From Bacillota bacterium (GTDB taxonomy: Bacteria; Bacillota; Clostridia; Oscillospirales; Acutalibacteraceae): a DNA stretch of 12,605 nt. Of this stretch, positions 7,655 to 12,605 are shown in pieces (the stretch's first letter is position 1; every line of letters starts with the position of its first letter). The stretch spans positions 1-12,605 of the forward strand of contig JAEXDU010000137.1 in the NCBI GenBank assembly GCA_023401495.1, given 5' to 3'. Both the position numbers and the translations under genes were made by a program. The notes below the pieces were generated by a model. It was given only the letters and a program-made list of their open reading frames with translations. It did no database searches and was not told the DNA's origin.

Positions 7655-7947
7655 TTTCCGATCTCCTCCTCCAGGCGGTCGTACACCTCCGCGGGTATGG
7701 GGCAGGAAAACACCCGCTCAAACCGTTTGGACTTGCGCGCCGCTCTCAGACAGTTGATATCCTTGCATACATAAGCGCCGCGCCCGGGTTTCCGGCCGGT
7801 CAAATCCAGCGAAATTTCGCCTGGCCCGATGACCTGCCCGGATTCATCTTTCACCTCCGGCGCCTTGACCACCCGAACCAGCTCTTTTTTCGGTTTCATT
7901 TCTCCGCAGCCTGCGCACATACGCAGGGGCACGCGCTTTTGCATCAT
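7651..7947 (-). CDS. rnpM: YlxR (DUF448) RNA-binding protein, RNase P modulator RnpM
   Basis: YlxR/RnpM is a small nucleic-acid-binding protein of Gram-positive bacteria, described as binding the RNase P RNA and modulating RNase P activity. The 98-residue product has the family hallmarks: RMCAGCGEMKPKKELVRVV (Cys11 and Cys14) and the strongly conserved GRKPGRGAYVC at 51-61. A basic helix, LRAARKSKRFERVF (67-80), follows. An insertion of about ten residues around VKDESGQVIGPGE lengthens the central loop compared with the shortest members. Two adjacent ATGs exist (7947 and 7944); AAGGAG is 9 bases from the first, which is chosen. A GC-rich hairpin immediately precedes the ribosome-binding site. 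The gene follows nusA after 89 bases and overlaps ylxQ by 4 bases. Confidence 0.92.
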   Translation of the reverse strand: MMQKRVPLRMCAGCGEMKPKKELVRVVKAPEVKDESGQVIGPGEISLDLTGRKPGRGAYVCKDINCLRAARKSKRFERVFSCPIPAEVYDRLEEEIGK

Positions 7948-7963
7948 ACGATCTTACTCCTTC

Positions 7964-7979
7964 CCGCGCACTCGCGCGG
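7964..7979 (-). repeat. GC-rich hairpin before the ylxR ribosome-binding site
   Basis: A perfect 6-bp stem (CCGCGC/GCGCGG) with a GAGT loop on the minus-strand RNA lies in the 89-base nusA-ylxR gap. It ends a couple of bases upstream of the AAGGAG that serves ylxR. There is no T-run, so it is not an intrinsic terminator. It could protect a processed 5' end or tune ylxR translation; that role is inference. Confidence 0.5.
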
Positions 7980-8036
7980 CATTTCTCCCGTTTACACATT
8001 GGGAAGGGAGTTTCCCCGGCCGATTGCCGACTGATT

Positions 8037-9122
8037 TTATTCGCCCTCCGGCTCCTCCGCTTTGCCAACAACAGGTTCTTCGCCGTAAAAGCCGCTTTCG
8101 GGCTTGATGTCGATCTTCCATCCGGTGAGCTTCGCGGCAAGGCGGGCGTTCTGGCCCTTATTGCCGATCGCGAGCGAAAGCTGGCTGTCCGGCACGGTCA
8201 CGCGGCACACGCGCGAGCCGTCTTCCGCCACCTGAACGGAAACAACATCCGCCGGGGAAAGCGCCGACGCGATGAACTGAGCCGGGTCGTCGCTGTACTC
8301 CACAATGTCGATCTTCTCGCCGCCGAGTTCGGTGACGATATTTGAAACACGGGCGCCTCGCGCGCCGATGCACGCGCCGACCGCGTCTACATCGGGGTTA
8401 TGGCTGATCACCGCAAGCTTGGTGCGGGAGCCCGCTTCGCGGGAAACAGCCTTGATTTCGACAACGCCGTCGTAAATTTCGGGAACCTCTGTTTCAAACA
8501 GGCGCTTCACCAAGTCGGGGTGGGTGCGGCTGATTATGGCGCGGGGGCCCTTTTCCGTCTCTTTCACGTCCACCACATACACCTTGATGTGGTCGCCTTC
8601 GCGCAGCTGCTCGTCGCCGACCTGCTCGCTTTTGGGCAGCACGGCCTCGGCCTTGCCGATTTTCAGCGTGGCCGCTCCCGAACGGGGGTCTACGCGCTCT
8701 ACCAGCGCGGTGACCAGCTCCTGGTTTTTGCTCTGGAATTCCTGCATCATCTGGCCGCGCTCGCCGTCGCGAATGCCCTGGCGGATGATGTTTCTGGCCG
8801 TCTGCGCGGCGATTCTGCCGAACTCTTTGGTGTTCAGCGCCACGTTGACCTTATCCTCCAAACCGGCGGAGGGGTCAATTTCTCTGGCCTGCGCCAGCGA
8901 AATTTCTTTGCCCGGGTCCTCGACCTGCTCGACGACCATCTTGCGCAGGAACACTTCAAAGTTGCCGCGGGCGGCATCCATGTTGATCAGTGCATCCTCG
9001 TTGCCGTAGCTGTTCTTACATGCGGTCAAAATCGCCTTCTTGATTTTATCCAGCATAAAATCGACCGGGATGCCCCGTTCCTTTTCCAACAAATTCAAAG
9101 CCTCAAAAACTTCGCTGTTCAT
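8037..9122 (-). CDS. nusA: Transcription termination/antitermination factor NusA
   Basis: NusA binds RNA polymerase near the RNA exit channel, enhances pausing and intrinsic termination, and takes part in rRNA antitermination. The 361-residue protein has the N-terminal RNAP-binding domain (about 1-125; MNSEVFEALNLLEKERGI). An S1 domain follows (about 135-200; ELVTALVERVDPRSGAATLKIGKAEAVLP), then two KH domains with GxxG loops at 253-256 (GARG) and 320-323 (GNKG, in LAIGNKGQNARLAAKLTGWKIDI). It ends shortly after KH2 with an acidic tail and lacks the C-terminal acidic repeats of enterobacterial NusA, as expected in Firmicutes. The ATG at 9122 follows the rimP stop by 6 bases, with GAGGAG overlapping the rimP end. 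In Bacillus subtilis NusA controls its own operon through a NusA-dependent terminator ahead of rimP, and a matching hairpin is present here. Confidence 0.97.
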   Translation of the reverse strand: MNSEVFEALNLLEKERGIPVDFMLDKIKKAILTACKNSYGNEDALINMDAARGNFEVFLRKMVVEQVEDPGKEISLAQAREIDPSAGLEDKVNVALNTKEFGRIAAQTARNIIRQGIRDGERGQMMQEFQSKNQELVTALVERVDPRSGAATLKIGKAEAVLPKSEQVGDEQLREGDHIKVYVVDVKETEKGPRAIISRTHPDLVKRLFETEVPEIYDGVVEIKAVSREAGSRTKLAVISHNPDVDAVGACIGARGARVSNIVTELGGEKIDIVEYSDDPAQFIASALSPADVVSVQVAEDGSRVCRVTVPDSQLSLAIGNKGQNARLAAKLTGWKIDIKPESGFYGEEPVVGKAEEPEGE

Positions 9123-9128
9123 CTAAAC

Positions 9129-9620
9129 TTACTCCTCTTCAAAATCGTCATCGAACAGACGCACCGATGCGCTGTCTTTCTGGGCAATGGTAATGACTTC
9201 CTCCCCCTCGTCGCGCAGGCGGATTTCTCCATCCGCCAAAGAGAGCAGCTCCCCGTAAAGCTCCCGGCGGCCGTCCGGCAGCGGGCGAATCAATTTAACC
9301 CGCACCGGCGAGCCGGCAAAGCGCTCAAAATGCTCCGGGCGGGTCAATTCTCGGTTGATACCCGGAGAGCATACCTCCAGGCAATAGCTTTGCTCAATCG
9401 GGTCCTCTTCATCCAACAGGGCGCTCAGCGCACGGCTGACAGCTTCACAGTCGTCCAGGCCGATTCCCTCGGGCTTGTCGAGGAAGACCCGCAAAAACCA
9501 GTCCGCGCCCTCTTTGACGAAGCGGACATCCCAAATTGTTACGCCTGCACTGCCTGCGGCCCGCTCTGCAAGCGCCCAAACAGCCCCCACGGTATTCCCT
9601 GATTTCTTCTTTGCAGCCAA
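9129..9620 (-). CDS. rimP: Ribosome maturation factor RimP
   Basis: RimP assists assembly of the 30S head by aiding binding of S12 and other proteins to 16S rRNA. The product reads AAKKKSGNTVGAVWALAERAAGSAGVTIWDVRFVKEG, then WFLRVFLDKPEGIGLDDCEAVSRALSALLDEEDPI, then YCLEVCSPGINRELTRPEHFERFAG; the last, with SPGxxRxLxxxxHF, is diagnostic. An SH3-like C-terminal domain with an acidic tail follows. No ATG fits. I chose the TTG at 9620 (163 residues), because GAGGTGA lies 5 bases upstream and the family starts shortly before K-K-x-x-x-x-V. Alternatives are a TTG at 9644 (171 residues), whose ribosome-binding site would lie inside the leader hairpin, and a GTG at 9629 without a good ribosome-binding site. 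It is first in the rimP-nusA-ylxR-ylxQ-infB run and has its own promoter. Confidence 0.93.
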   Translation of the reverse strand: MAAKKKSGNTVGAVWALAERAAGSAGVTIWDVRFVKEGADWFLRVFLDKPEGIGLDDCEAVSRALSALLDEEDPIEQSYCLEVCSPGINRELTRPEHFERFAGSPVRVKLIRPLPDGRRELYGELLSLADGEIRLRDEGEEVITIAQKDSASVRLFDDDFEEE

Positions 9621-9635
9621 CGCTTTCACCTCATA

Positions 9636-9667
9636 GACAAACAAAAGAGCGGGTCACCCCACTCTTT
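9636..9667 (-). terminator. Terminator-like hairpin (candidate NusA-dependent attenuator) in the rimP leader
   Basis: On the minus-strand RNA a 10-bp stem (9658-9667 with 9644-9653) encloses a GUGA loop of the GNRA type. The pair 9661/9650 is a G-U wobble in the minus RNA but a C/A mismatch in the plus RNA, so the structure belongs to the rimP transcript. The stem runs straight into a T-rich, interrupted tract (TTTTGTTTGTC). It lies about 20 bases after the predicted transcript start and ahead of the preferred rimP start codon. An imperfect U-tract is the feature expected of NusA-dependent termination. The autoregulatory role is inferred from the B. subtilis precedent. Confidence 0.6.
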
Positions 9668-9693
9668 CATCCTCACCGTTATTTACTCGGTTT

Positions 9694-9722
9694 AGTATAG
9701 CATATTCTTTTCGAAAATGCAA
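9694..9722 (-). promoter_or_regulatory. Sigma-A promoter of the rimP-nusA-infB operon
   Basis: On the minus strand, TTGCAT (9717-9722), a 17-base spacer and TATACT (9694-9699) form a near-consensus vegetative promoter. It has a TGC extended -10. It starts 9 bases beyond the spoVT stop. The predicted transcript start is near 9687, giving a leader of about 67 bases containing the hairpin at 9644-9667. Confidence 0.8.
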
Positions 9723-9730
9723 CTTTATTT

Positions 9731-10270
9731 TCAGTTCTCGATCTGCCGCGCCAGAAAAGAAGCCGCGGCCTGTGTGAGTTTGATGTCGCTGGCGTCGGGC
9801 TGTTCGGAGGAATCCCCCGCGAGCAGCACCACGGCGCCCATTACGTCGCTCGATGCGATGATGGGGTATACCACCGAAGCGGCGCGGTTGATTCCTTCCA
9901 CCGGCTGCAGCGGCGGGCTGTTCTGGTCGCGCACATACGTGTGGCGGGCATGCATCGTTTCTTCCAGATCCTGCGACACGCGGCGCTCCATATATTCCTT
10001 GCGGGAAGCTCCCGCCACTGCGATCACGTGGTCACAGTCACATACCAAAGCCGGCCGGTTCGCGATTTTGCTGAGTACGTCTGCATACTGCGCCGCAAAA
10101 GCGGACATTTCCCCCACTGCCGAATATTTTTTAAAGATAACGCCGCCCTCAGCATCCGTAAATATTTCCAGCGGGTCGCCCTCACGAATTCTGAGAGTCC
10201 GGCGGATTTCCTTCGGGATAACGACGCGGCCTAAATCATCAATTCGTCTGACAATTCCTGTAGCCTTCAA
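9731..10270 (-). CDS. spoVT: Stage V sporulation protein T, AbrB-family transition-state regulator
   Basis: SpoVT is a forespore regulator that activates or represses sigma-G-dependent genes late in sporulation. The 179-residue product matches the B. subtilis protein (178 residues). The N-terminal swapped-hairpin AbrB DNA-binding domain is at about 1-50 (KATGIVRRIDDLGRVVIPKEIRRTLRIREGDPLEIF). A GAF-like domain follows (about 55-179), with AYADVL-type and VVYPIIASSDVMGAVVLLAGD segments and a final helix, AASFLARQIEN. The start is a TTG at 10270 with GGAGG (10281-10285) in good position. An extension to 10315 adds residues unlike the family. The gene lies immediately upstream of the rimP promoter on the same strand with no clear terminator between, so readthrough into the ribosome-assembly operon is possible. 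This marks the host as a probable spore-former. Upstream, a GAATA-like and GATAATA pair suggests sporulation control. Confidence 0.94.
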   Translation of the reverse strand: MKATGIVRRIDDLGRVVIPKEIRRTLRIREGDPLEIFTDAEGGVIFKKYSAVGEMSAFAAQYADVLSKIANRPALVCDCDHVIAVAGASRKEYMERRVSQDLEETMHARHTYVRDQNSPPLQPVEGINRAASVVYPIIASSDVMGAVVLLAGDSSEQPDASDIKLTQAAASFLARQIEN

Positions 10271-10303
10271 GTTAATACTCCCTCCTGCGATTTGATTTAC
10301 GAT

Positions 10304-10333
10304 TATTATCCGCACTCTCTTTTCTCTTATTCA
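10304..10333 (-). promoter_or_regulatory. Candidate sigma-G/sigma-F-like promoter of spoVT
   Basis: On the minus strand, TGAATA (10328-10333) and GATAATA (10304-10310) are separated by 17 bases. They resemble the sigma-G elements GHATR and CATWHTA, with one mismatch (G for the first C) and a spacer one base short of the usual 18. Known SpoVT biology (sigma-G dependence in B. subtilis) fits, but AT-rich matches of this quality can occur by chance. No good sigma-A pair was seen. Confidence 0.35.
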
Positions 10334-10422
10334 TGCCTCTTCCAATTCCGCCAAGGAATCCCTATGGAGGATTTTAGCAAATCTTTCGATGGGACTCGCT
10401 GTTCTTTTCCGATTCTTTGGTG

Positions 10423-10428
10423 TATAAT
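10423..10428 (+). promoter_or_regulatory. -10 box (TATAAT) of the lipoprotein-dehydrogenase unit
   Basis: A perfect TATAAT lies 124 bases before the lipoprotein start codon. No convincing -35 hexamer sits 16-18 bases upstream (TGTTCT at 10400-10405 is the best placed), so the promoter may be weak or activator-dependent. The leader it would give contains two small hairpins: CGGGA/TCCCG followed by six T residues (10451-10471), and CAGCA/TGCTG (10472-10484). Confidence 0.5.
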
Positions 10429-10552
10429 ATACGCCATACAGCGATAAAACCGGGAAACCATCCCGTTTTTTCAGCAGGATGCTGGTCGCGCTATTTTACA
10501 TCATCCAAAAAATCGATTGAAAACGCATTCCAAAACACAGGAGGTACCCCCG

Positions 10553-11002
10553 TTGAAACAAAGAACGCTTTTTTCATCGGCCCTGCTGGCGGTTCTGCTG
10601 GTGCTGGCCCTGACCGGCTGCTCCGCGCGCACCGCCGTGGACGCAAATGACTTTAAAACCCTTGCGGAAGGCGCCGGTTACACCGTAACGGACAACACAG
10701 ATCAGCTCAGCGGCGCGAAAAGCTACATGAGCGCGGAGGATAAAAGCGGCAACGAGCTGTATTACGCCGCCCTTTCCGACGAAGCCACTGCTCTGCGCCT
10801 GTACAACTCCATCAAGGACAGTATTCAGACCGGCGGCAACAAGCCCACCAATCTGGATTCCACCCCTTACGCAAAATACACCGTAACAAACGGCGAGCTG
10901 TACTACCGCGTCAGCCGCGTGAACAACACGGTAATTTACGGCAAATGCCTTGTTACCAGCCAGTCCGCGCTGGATAAGCTGCTGGATTCCATCCATTATT
11001 GA
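10553..11002 (+). CDS. Small putative lipoprotein of unknown function
   Basis: The 149-residue product begins with a lipoprotein signal peptide: a short basic N-terminus (MKQR), a hydrophobic core (LFSSALLAVLLVLAL) and a lipobox LTGC with the acylated cysteine at C23. The mature part is a soluble domain of about 125 residues (DFKTLAEGAGYTVTD near the start, then KYTVTNGELYYRVSRVNNTVIYGKCLV). This resembles, from memory, a widespread short clostridial lipoprotein family without assigned function; I would not name a domain. The start is a TTG at 10553 with AGGAGG 8 bases upstream. An in-frame start at 10517 would bury the signal peptide and is rejected. A dehydrogenase gene follows after 27 bases, suggesting one transcript, but the proteins have no obvious shared role. 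Confidence 0.82.
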   Translation: MKQRTLFSSALLAVLLVLALTGCSARTAVDANDFKTLAEGAGYTVTDNTDQLSGAKSYMSAEDKSGNELYYAALSDEATALRLYNSIKDSIQTGGNKPTNLDSTPYAKYTVTNGELYYRVSRVNNTVIYGKCLVTSQSALDKLLDSIHY

Positions 11003-11029
11003 TTTTGAATGATTTTCGGGAGAGTGCAT

Positions 11030-11947
11030 ATGAAAAAGATTCTGGTTCTGTTCCGTTTATCCGATTCCCAGAAAGCGCTTCTGGAACAAAGCATGCCCGG
11101 CGCTGGTTTTACTTATGCGACACGCAGTTCCGTCACCGATGATCAGCTTGAGGAGGCCGACGTAATTTTCGGCAATCCCAAGCCCGAGAAACTTTCCAGG
11201 CTGACCCGCCTGAAGCTGCTGCAGCTCTCCACCGCGGGCAGCGACAATTACGATGAGGATGGCATTCTGCCGTCCGGCTGCACCATGCACAGCGCGAGCG
11301 GCGCTTACGGCGTCGCCGTTTCAGAGCATATGCTGGCGCTGACGCTCGCATTCTGCAAAAAGCTGCACCTCTACCGCGACAACCAGCGGCAATTGTTGTG
11401 GAAAGACGAGGGCGGAGTCGTTTCGCTCTCTTCCATGAAGGTGCTGGTCATCGGCGCAGGGGACATCGGCAGCCACTATGCGCGGCTGTGCCGGGCGCTC
11501 GGCTCCTACACCATCGGCGTACGGCGCACGGCAGCCACTCCCACAGAGGAGTTCGACGAGCTGCATACGCTGGATGAACTGGATCAGCTGCTCCCAAAGG
11601 CGGATGCCGTGGCGATGGCTCTGCCGTACACACCCGAAACGCAGCATTTTATGAATGAGCATCGCCTCCGGCTGATGAAGCCGGGCGCACTGCTGATCAA
11701 TGGCGGGCGCGGCAAGACGGTAGACCAGCAGGCCGTGCTGGCCGCTCTGCAAAGCGGGCATCTCGACGGCTTCGTCACCGACGTCTGCGACCCCGAACCG
11801 CTGCCGGAAAGCAACCCGTTGTGGCAGGAAAAGAACGTGGTTTTAACGCCGCATATCGCGGGGCTGTTCCATCTGCCCCAAACGCTTGAGTTTGTTCTGG
11901 AACTGGGCATTCGGAATATCAAGCGCTTTCTGGAAGAAAATCCCTGA
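11030..11947 (+). CDS. D-isomer-specific 2-hydroxyacid dehydrogenase family protein
   Basis: This 305-residue protein belongs to the family that reduces 2-ketoacids to D-2-hydroxyacids (or the reverse) with a nicotinamide cofactor. The Rossmann motif is VLVIGAGDIGSHYA (glycines 142, 144, 147). The active-site trio is in place: R227 in NGGRG, E256 in DVCDPEPLP and H275 in TPHIAG. At the end of the second Rossmann strand the acidic residue typical of NAD enzymes is replaced by Arg-Arg (GVRRT, R165-R166), which suggests NADP(H) use. The substrate cannot be deduced; glyoxylate/hydroxypyruvate reductase-like activity is one possibility. The catalytic half is typical, while the N-terminal substrate-binding half is short. 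The ATG at 11030 follows GGGAG by 7 bases and is preferred to the upstream in-frame ATG at 11009. It is second in a two-gene unit and is followed by a strong terminator. Confidence 0.92.
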   Translation: MKKILVLFRLSDSQKALLEQSMPGAGFTYATRSSVTDDQLEEADVIFGNPKPEKLSRLTRLKLLQLSTAGSDNYDEDGILPSGCTMHSASGAYGVAVSEHMLALTLAFCKKLHLYRDNQRQLLWKDEGGVVSLSSMKVLVIGAGDIGSHYARLCRALGSYTIGVRRTAATPTEEFDELHTLDELDQLLPKADAVAMALPYTPETQHFMNEHRLRLMKPGALLINGGRGKTVDQQAVLAALQSGHLDGFVTDVCDPEPLPESNPLWQEKNVVLTPHIAGLFHLPQTLEFVLELGIRNIKRFLEENP

Positions 11948-11970
11948 TTTTTAATTCGATGAATGAAATG

Positions 11971-12004
11971 AATCCCCGCTCCCAAAACGGAGCGGGGATT
12001 TTTT
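11971..12004 (+). terminator. Rho-independent terminator after the dehydrogenase gene
   Basis: A perfect 12-bp stem (11971-11982 AATCCCCGCTCC with 11989-12000) with loop CAAAAC runs into TTTT (12001-12004) and then a T-rich tract. It starts 23 bases after the stop codon. The arm begins AATCC and ends GGATT, so read leftward it also has a short A/T flank, but no minus-strand gene abuts it here. Confidence 0.92.
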
Positions 12005-12142
12005 GCTTTCTTTTTCTTTGCTCATTCTATTTCGAGAAGATTTTCAACAGATTGTTAACTTTTGGTTGAAAACTATTTGAATTCTACTTTTTGTTTTTAA
12101 AATTTGTTTCTCATGATGGGGGACTTCCGTCAGAGATATTTT
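12005..12142. other. AT-rich intergenic stretch without a gene
   Basis: This segment is markedly more AT-rich than the rest of the window. It holds an 8-bp inverted repeat TTTTCAAC/GTTGAAAA (12041-12048 with 12065-12072) around a GTTAAC palindrome. A 13-base T-rich word (TTTTTCTTTGCTC, 12011-12023) recurs in inverted orientation at 12559-12571, outside the other end of the repeat element. No reading frame here resembles a gene and no ribosome-binding site was found. Confidence 0.5.
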
Positions 12143-12545
12143 GTTCGCGAGAGGGCGAGTTGTTTTTCTCTGCAGGTTTTTCCGCAGGCATGCCGCGTCA
12201 GCAAAAGAATGCGGCGAAGCCGCACCTAAAAACTGCGAGCTCACGAGAGCGCTCTGAAAATGCCCGCCGACAGACGAGATTGATCAGTTTATTTCCAGAT
12301 GAAACTCGGAGAGTGGGCATTTTCATTGGAGCGCCTTTTCAGTAGCTTTCGGCATTGAATTTCGAAACCGTTCCCCAAACGGATTCCAAAGGTGTCCTTT
12401 GGCGAGTCTTTGCTTACTTTCGCCTCGTAGCGAAAGTAAGTGCCCGCCCCGGCACGAGGGGCAAGCCCTGCGCCAGCAGGCAAGCTGCGCCTGCACGCAC
12501 ATCGCGGGAAAATTTGCAGAAAAAACAACTGATTCTGTCGCGAAC
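12143..12545. repeat. Non-coding, hairpin-rich element with imperfect terminal inverted repeats (MITE-like)
   Basis: The ends are inverted copies: GTTCGCGA at 12143-12150 with 12538-12545, AGTTGTTTTT at 12158-12167 with 12521-12530, and TCTGCA at 12169-12174 with 12515-12520. The three blocks are collinear and equally spaced apart from one base. Inside lie stacked perfect hairpins: TGCGGC/GCCGCA (12210-12224), TGAAAATGCCC/GGGCATTTTCA (12255-12265 with 12315-12325), CCGTT/AACGG (12368-12382), CCAAAGG/CCTTTGG (12386-12402), an 11-bp stem CTTACTTTCGC (12413-12423 with 12430-12440), GCCCC/GGGGC (12446-12462) and GCAGGC/GCCTGC (12476-12494). No transposase or plausible gene is present. A non-autonomous mobile element or a structured interspersed repeat fits best; no target-site duplication is clear. 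Confidence 0.55.
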
Positions 12546-12605
12546 GAAAAACTTTCGAGAGCAAAGAAAAACACCTGTTTCTGCCTGAGAAGCGTAGGCT
12601 ACGCC
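12546..12605. other. Right flank of the repeat element, to the window edge
   Basis: This short tail holds the inverted copy of the T-rich word seen at 12011-12023 (here 12559-12571) and a 6-bp inverted repeat GCGTAG/CTACGC (12592-12604) at the very edge. The palindrome could belong to a further repeat or a structure cut by the window. No gene is visible. Confidence 0.3.

Noticed and set aside
8400..9602. A 400-codon plus-strand frame opposite nusA and rimP
   Set aside because: It mirrors two certain genes, lacks a ribosome-binding site, and has shadow-like composition.
9626..9670. A 14-residue leader-peptide frame (minus strand) in the rimP leader
   Set aside because: The only ribosome-binding-like sequence touches the ATG with almost no spacing, and the peptide has no run of regulatory codons. 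The structure is better explained as a terminator-like hairpin.
12041..12072. Replication-origin or DnaA-box cluster in the AT-rich stretch
   Set aside because: No TTATCCACA-like boxes were found and no origin-associated genes are nearby; there is only a small TTTTCAAC inverted repeat.
12143..12545. CRISPR array
   Set aside because: The repeats are inverted rather than regularly spaced direct repeats, and there are no spacers or cas genes. The only direct repeat noticed is a 7-base CTGCGCC pair.
12044..12588. Several short open frames within the gene-poor right end, both strands
   Set aside because: They have no ribosome-binding sites and no family resemblance, and they run through inverted repeats. 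They are translations of repeat DNA.

Overview
The window carries a chromosomal, moderately GC-rich (high-50s % by eye) piece of a spore-forming Clostridia genome. The gene order, a NusA without C-terminal acidic repeats, the Gram-positive genes ylxR and ylxQ, a SpoVT regulator, and strong Shine-Dalgarno sites with frequent TTG starts all point to Firmicutes, most likely the Oscillospiraceae/Ruminococcaceae side. That lineage is an inference from protein style, not from any search.

Positions 9731 down to 1 (minus strand) hold the conserved transcription/translation/RNA-metabolism cluster in the order spoVT, rimP, nusA, ylxR (rnpM), ylxQ, infB, rbfA, nrnA, truB, ribF, rpsO, pnp (pnp runs off the left edge). 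From rimP to truB the genes are packed with gaps of a few bases or short overlaps, apart from an 89-base gap between nusA and ylxR. Together they cover 30S maturation (RimP, RbfA), initiation (IF2), elongation/termination control (NusA), RNase P modulation (YlxR), tRNA modification (TruB), nano-RNA recycling (NrnA), flavin cofactor synthesis (RibF), ribosomal protein S15 and mRNA decay (PNPase). I see a near-consensus sigma-A promoter plus a terminator-like hairpin in the rimP leader, a second near-consensus promoter for rpsO buried in the end of ribF, a strong terminator between rpsO and pnp, and a structured pnp leader.

Positions 10271-10552 are a divergent intergenic region. Leftward it carries a candidate sporulation-type promoter for spoVT; rightward it carries a TATAAT box for a two-gene plus-strand unit: a small lipoprotein (10553-11002) and a D-2-hydroxyacid dehydrogenase family protein (11030-11947), closed by a perfect 12-bp-stem terminator.

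Positions 12005-12605 contain no credible gene. An AT-rich stretch is followed by a roughly 400-base, hairpin-studded element bounded by imperfect inverted repeats (12143-12174 and 12515-12545), which looks like a non-coding interspersed repeat or MITE-like element. Most of the window is ordinary housekeeping DNA. The least explained parts are this element and the structured leaders of rimP, rpsO and pnp.
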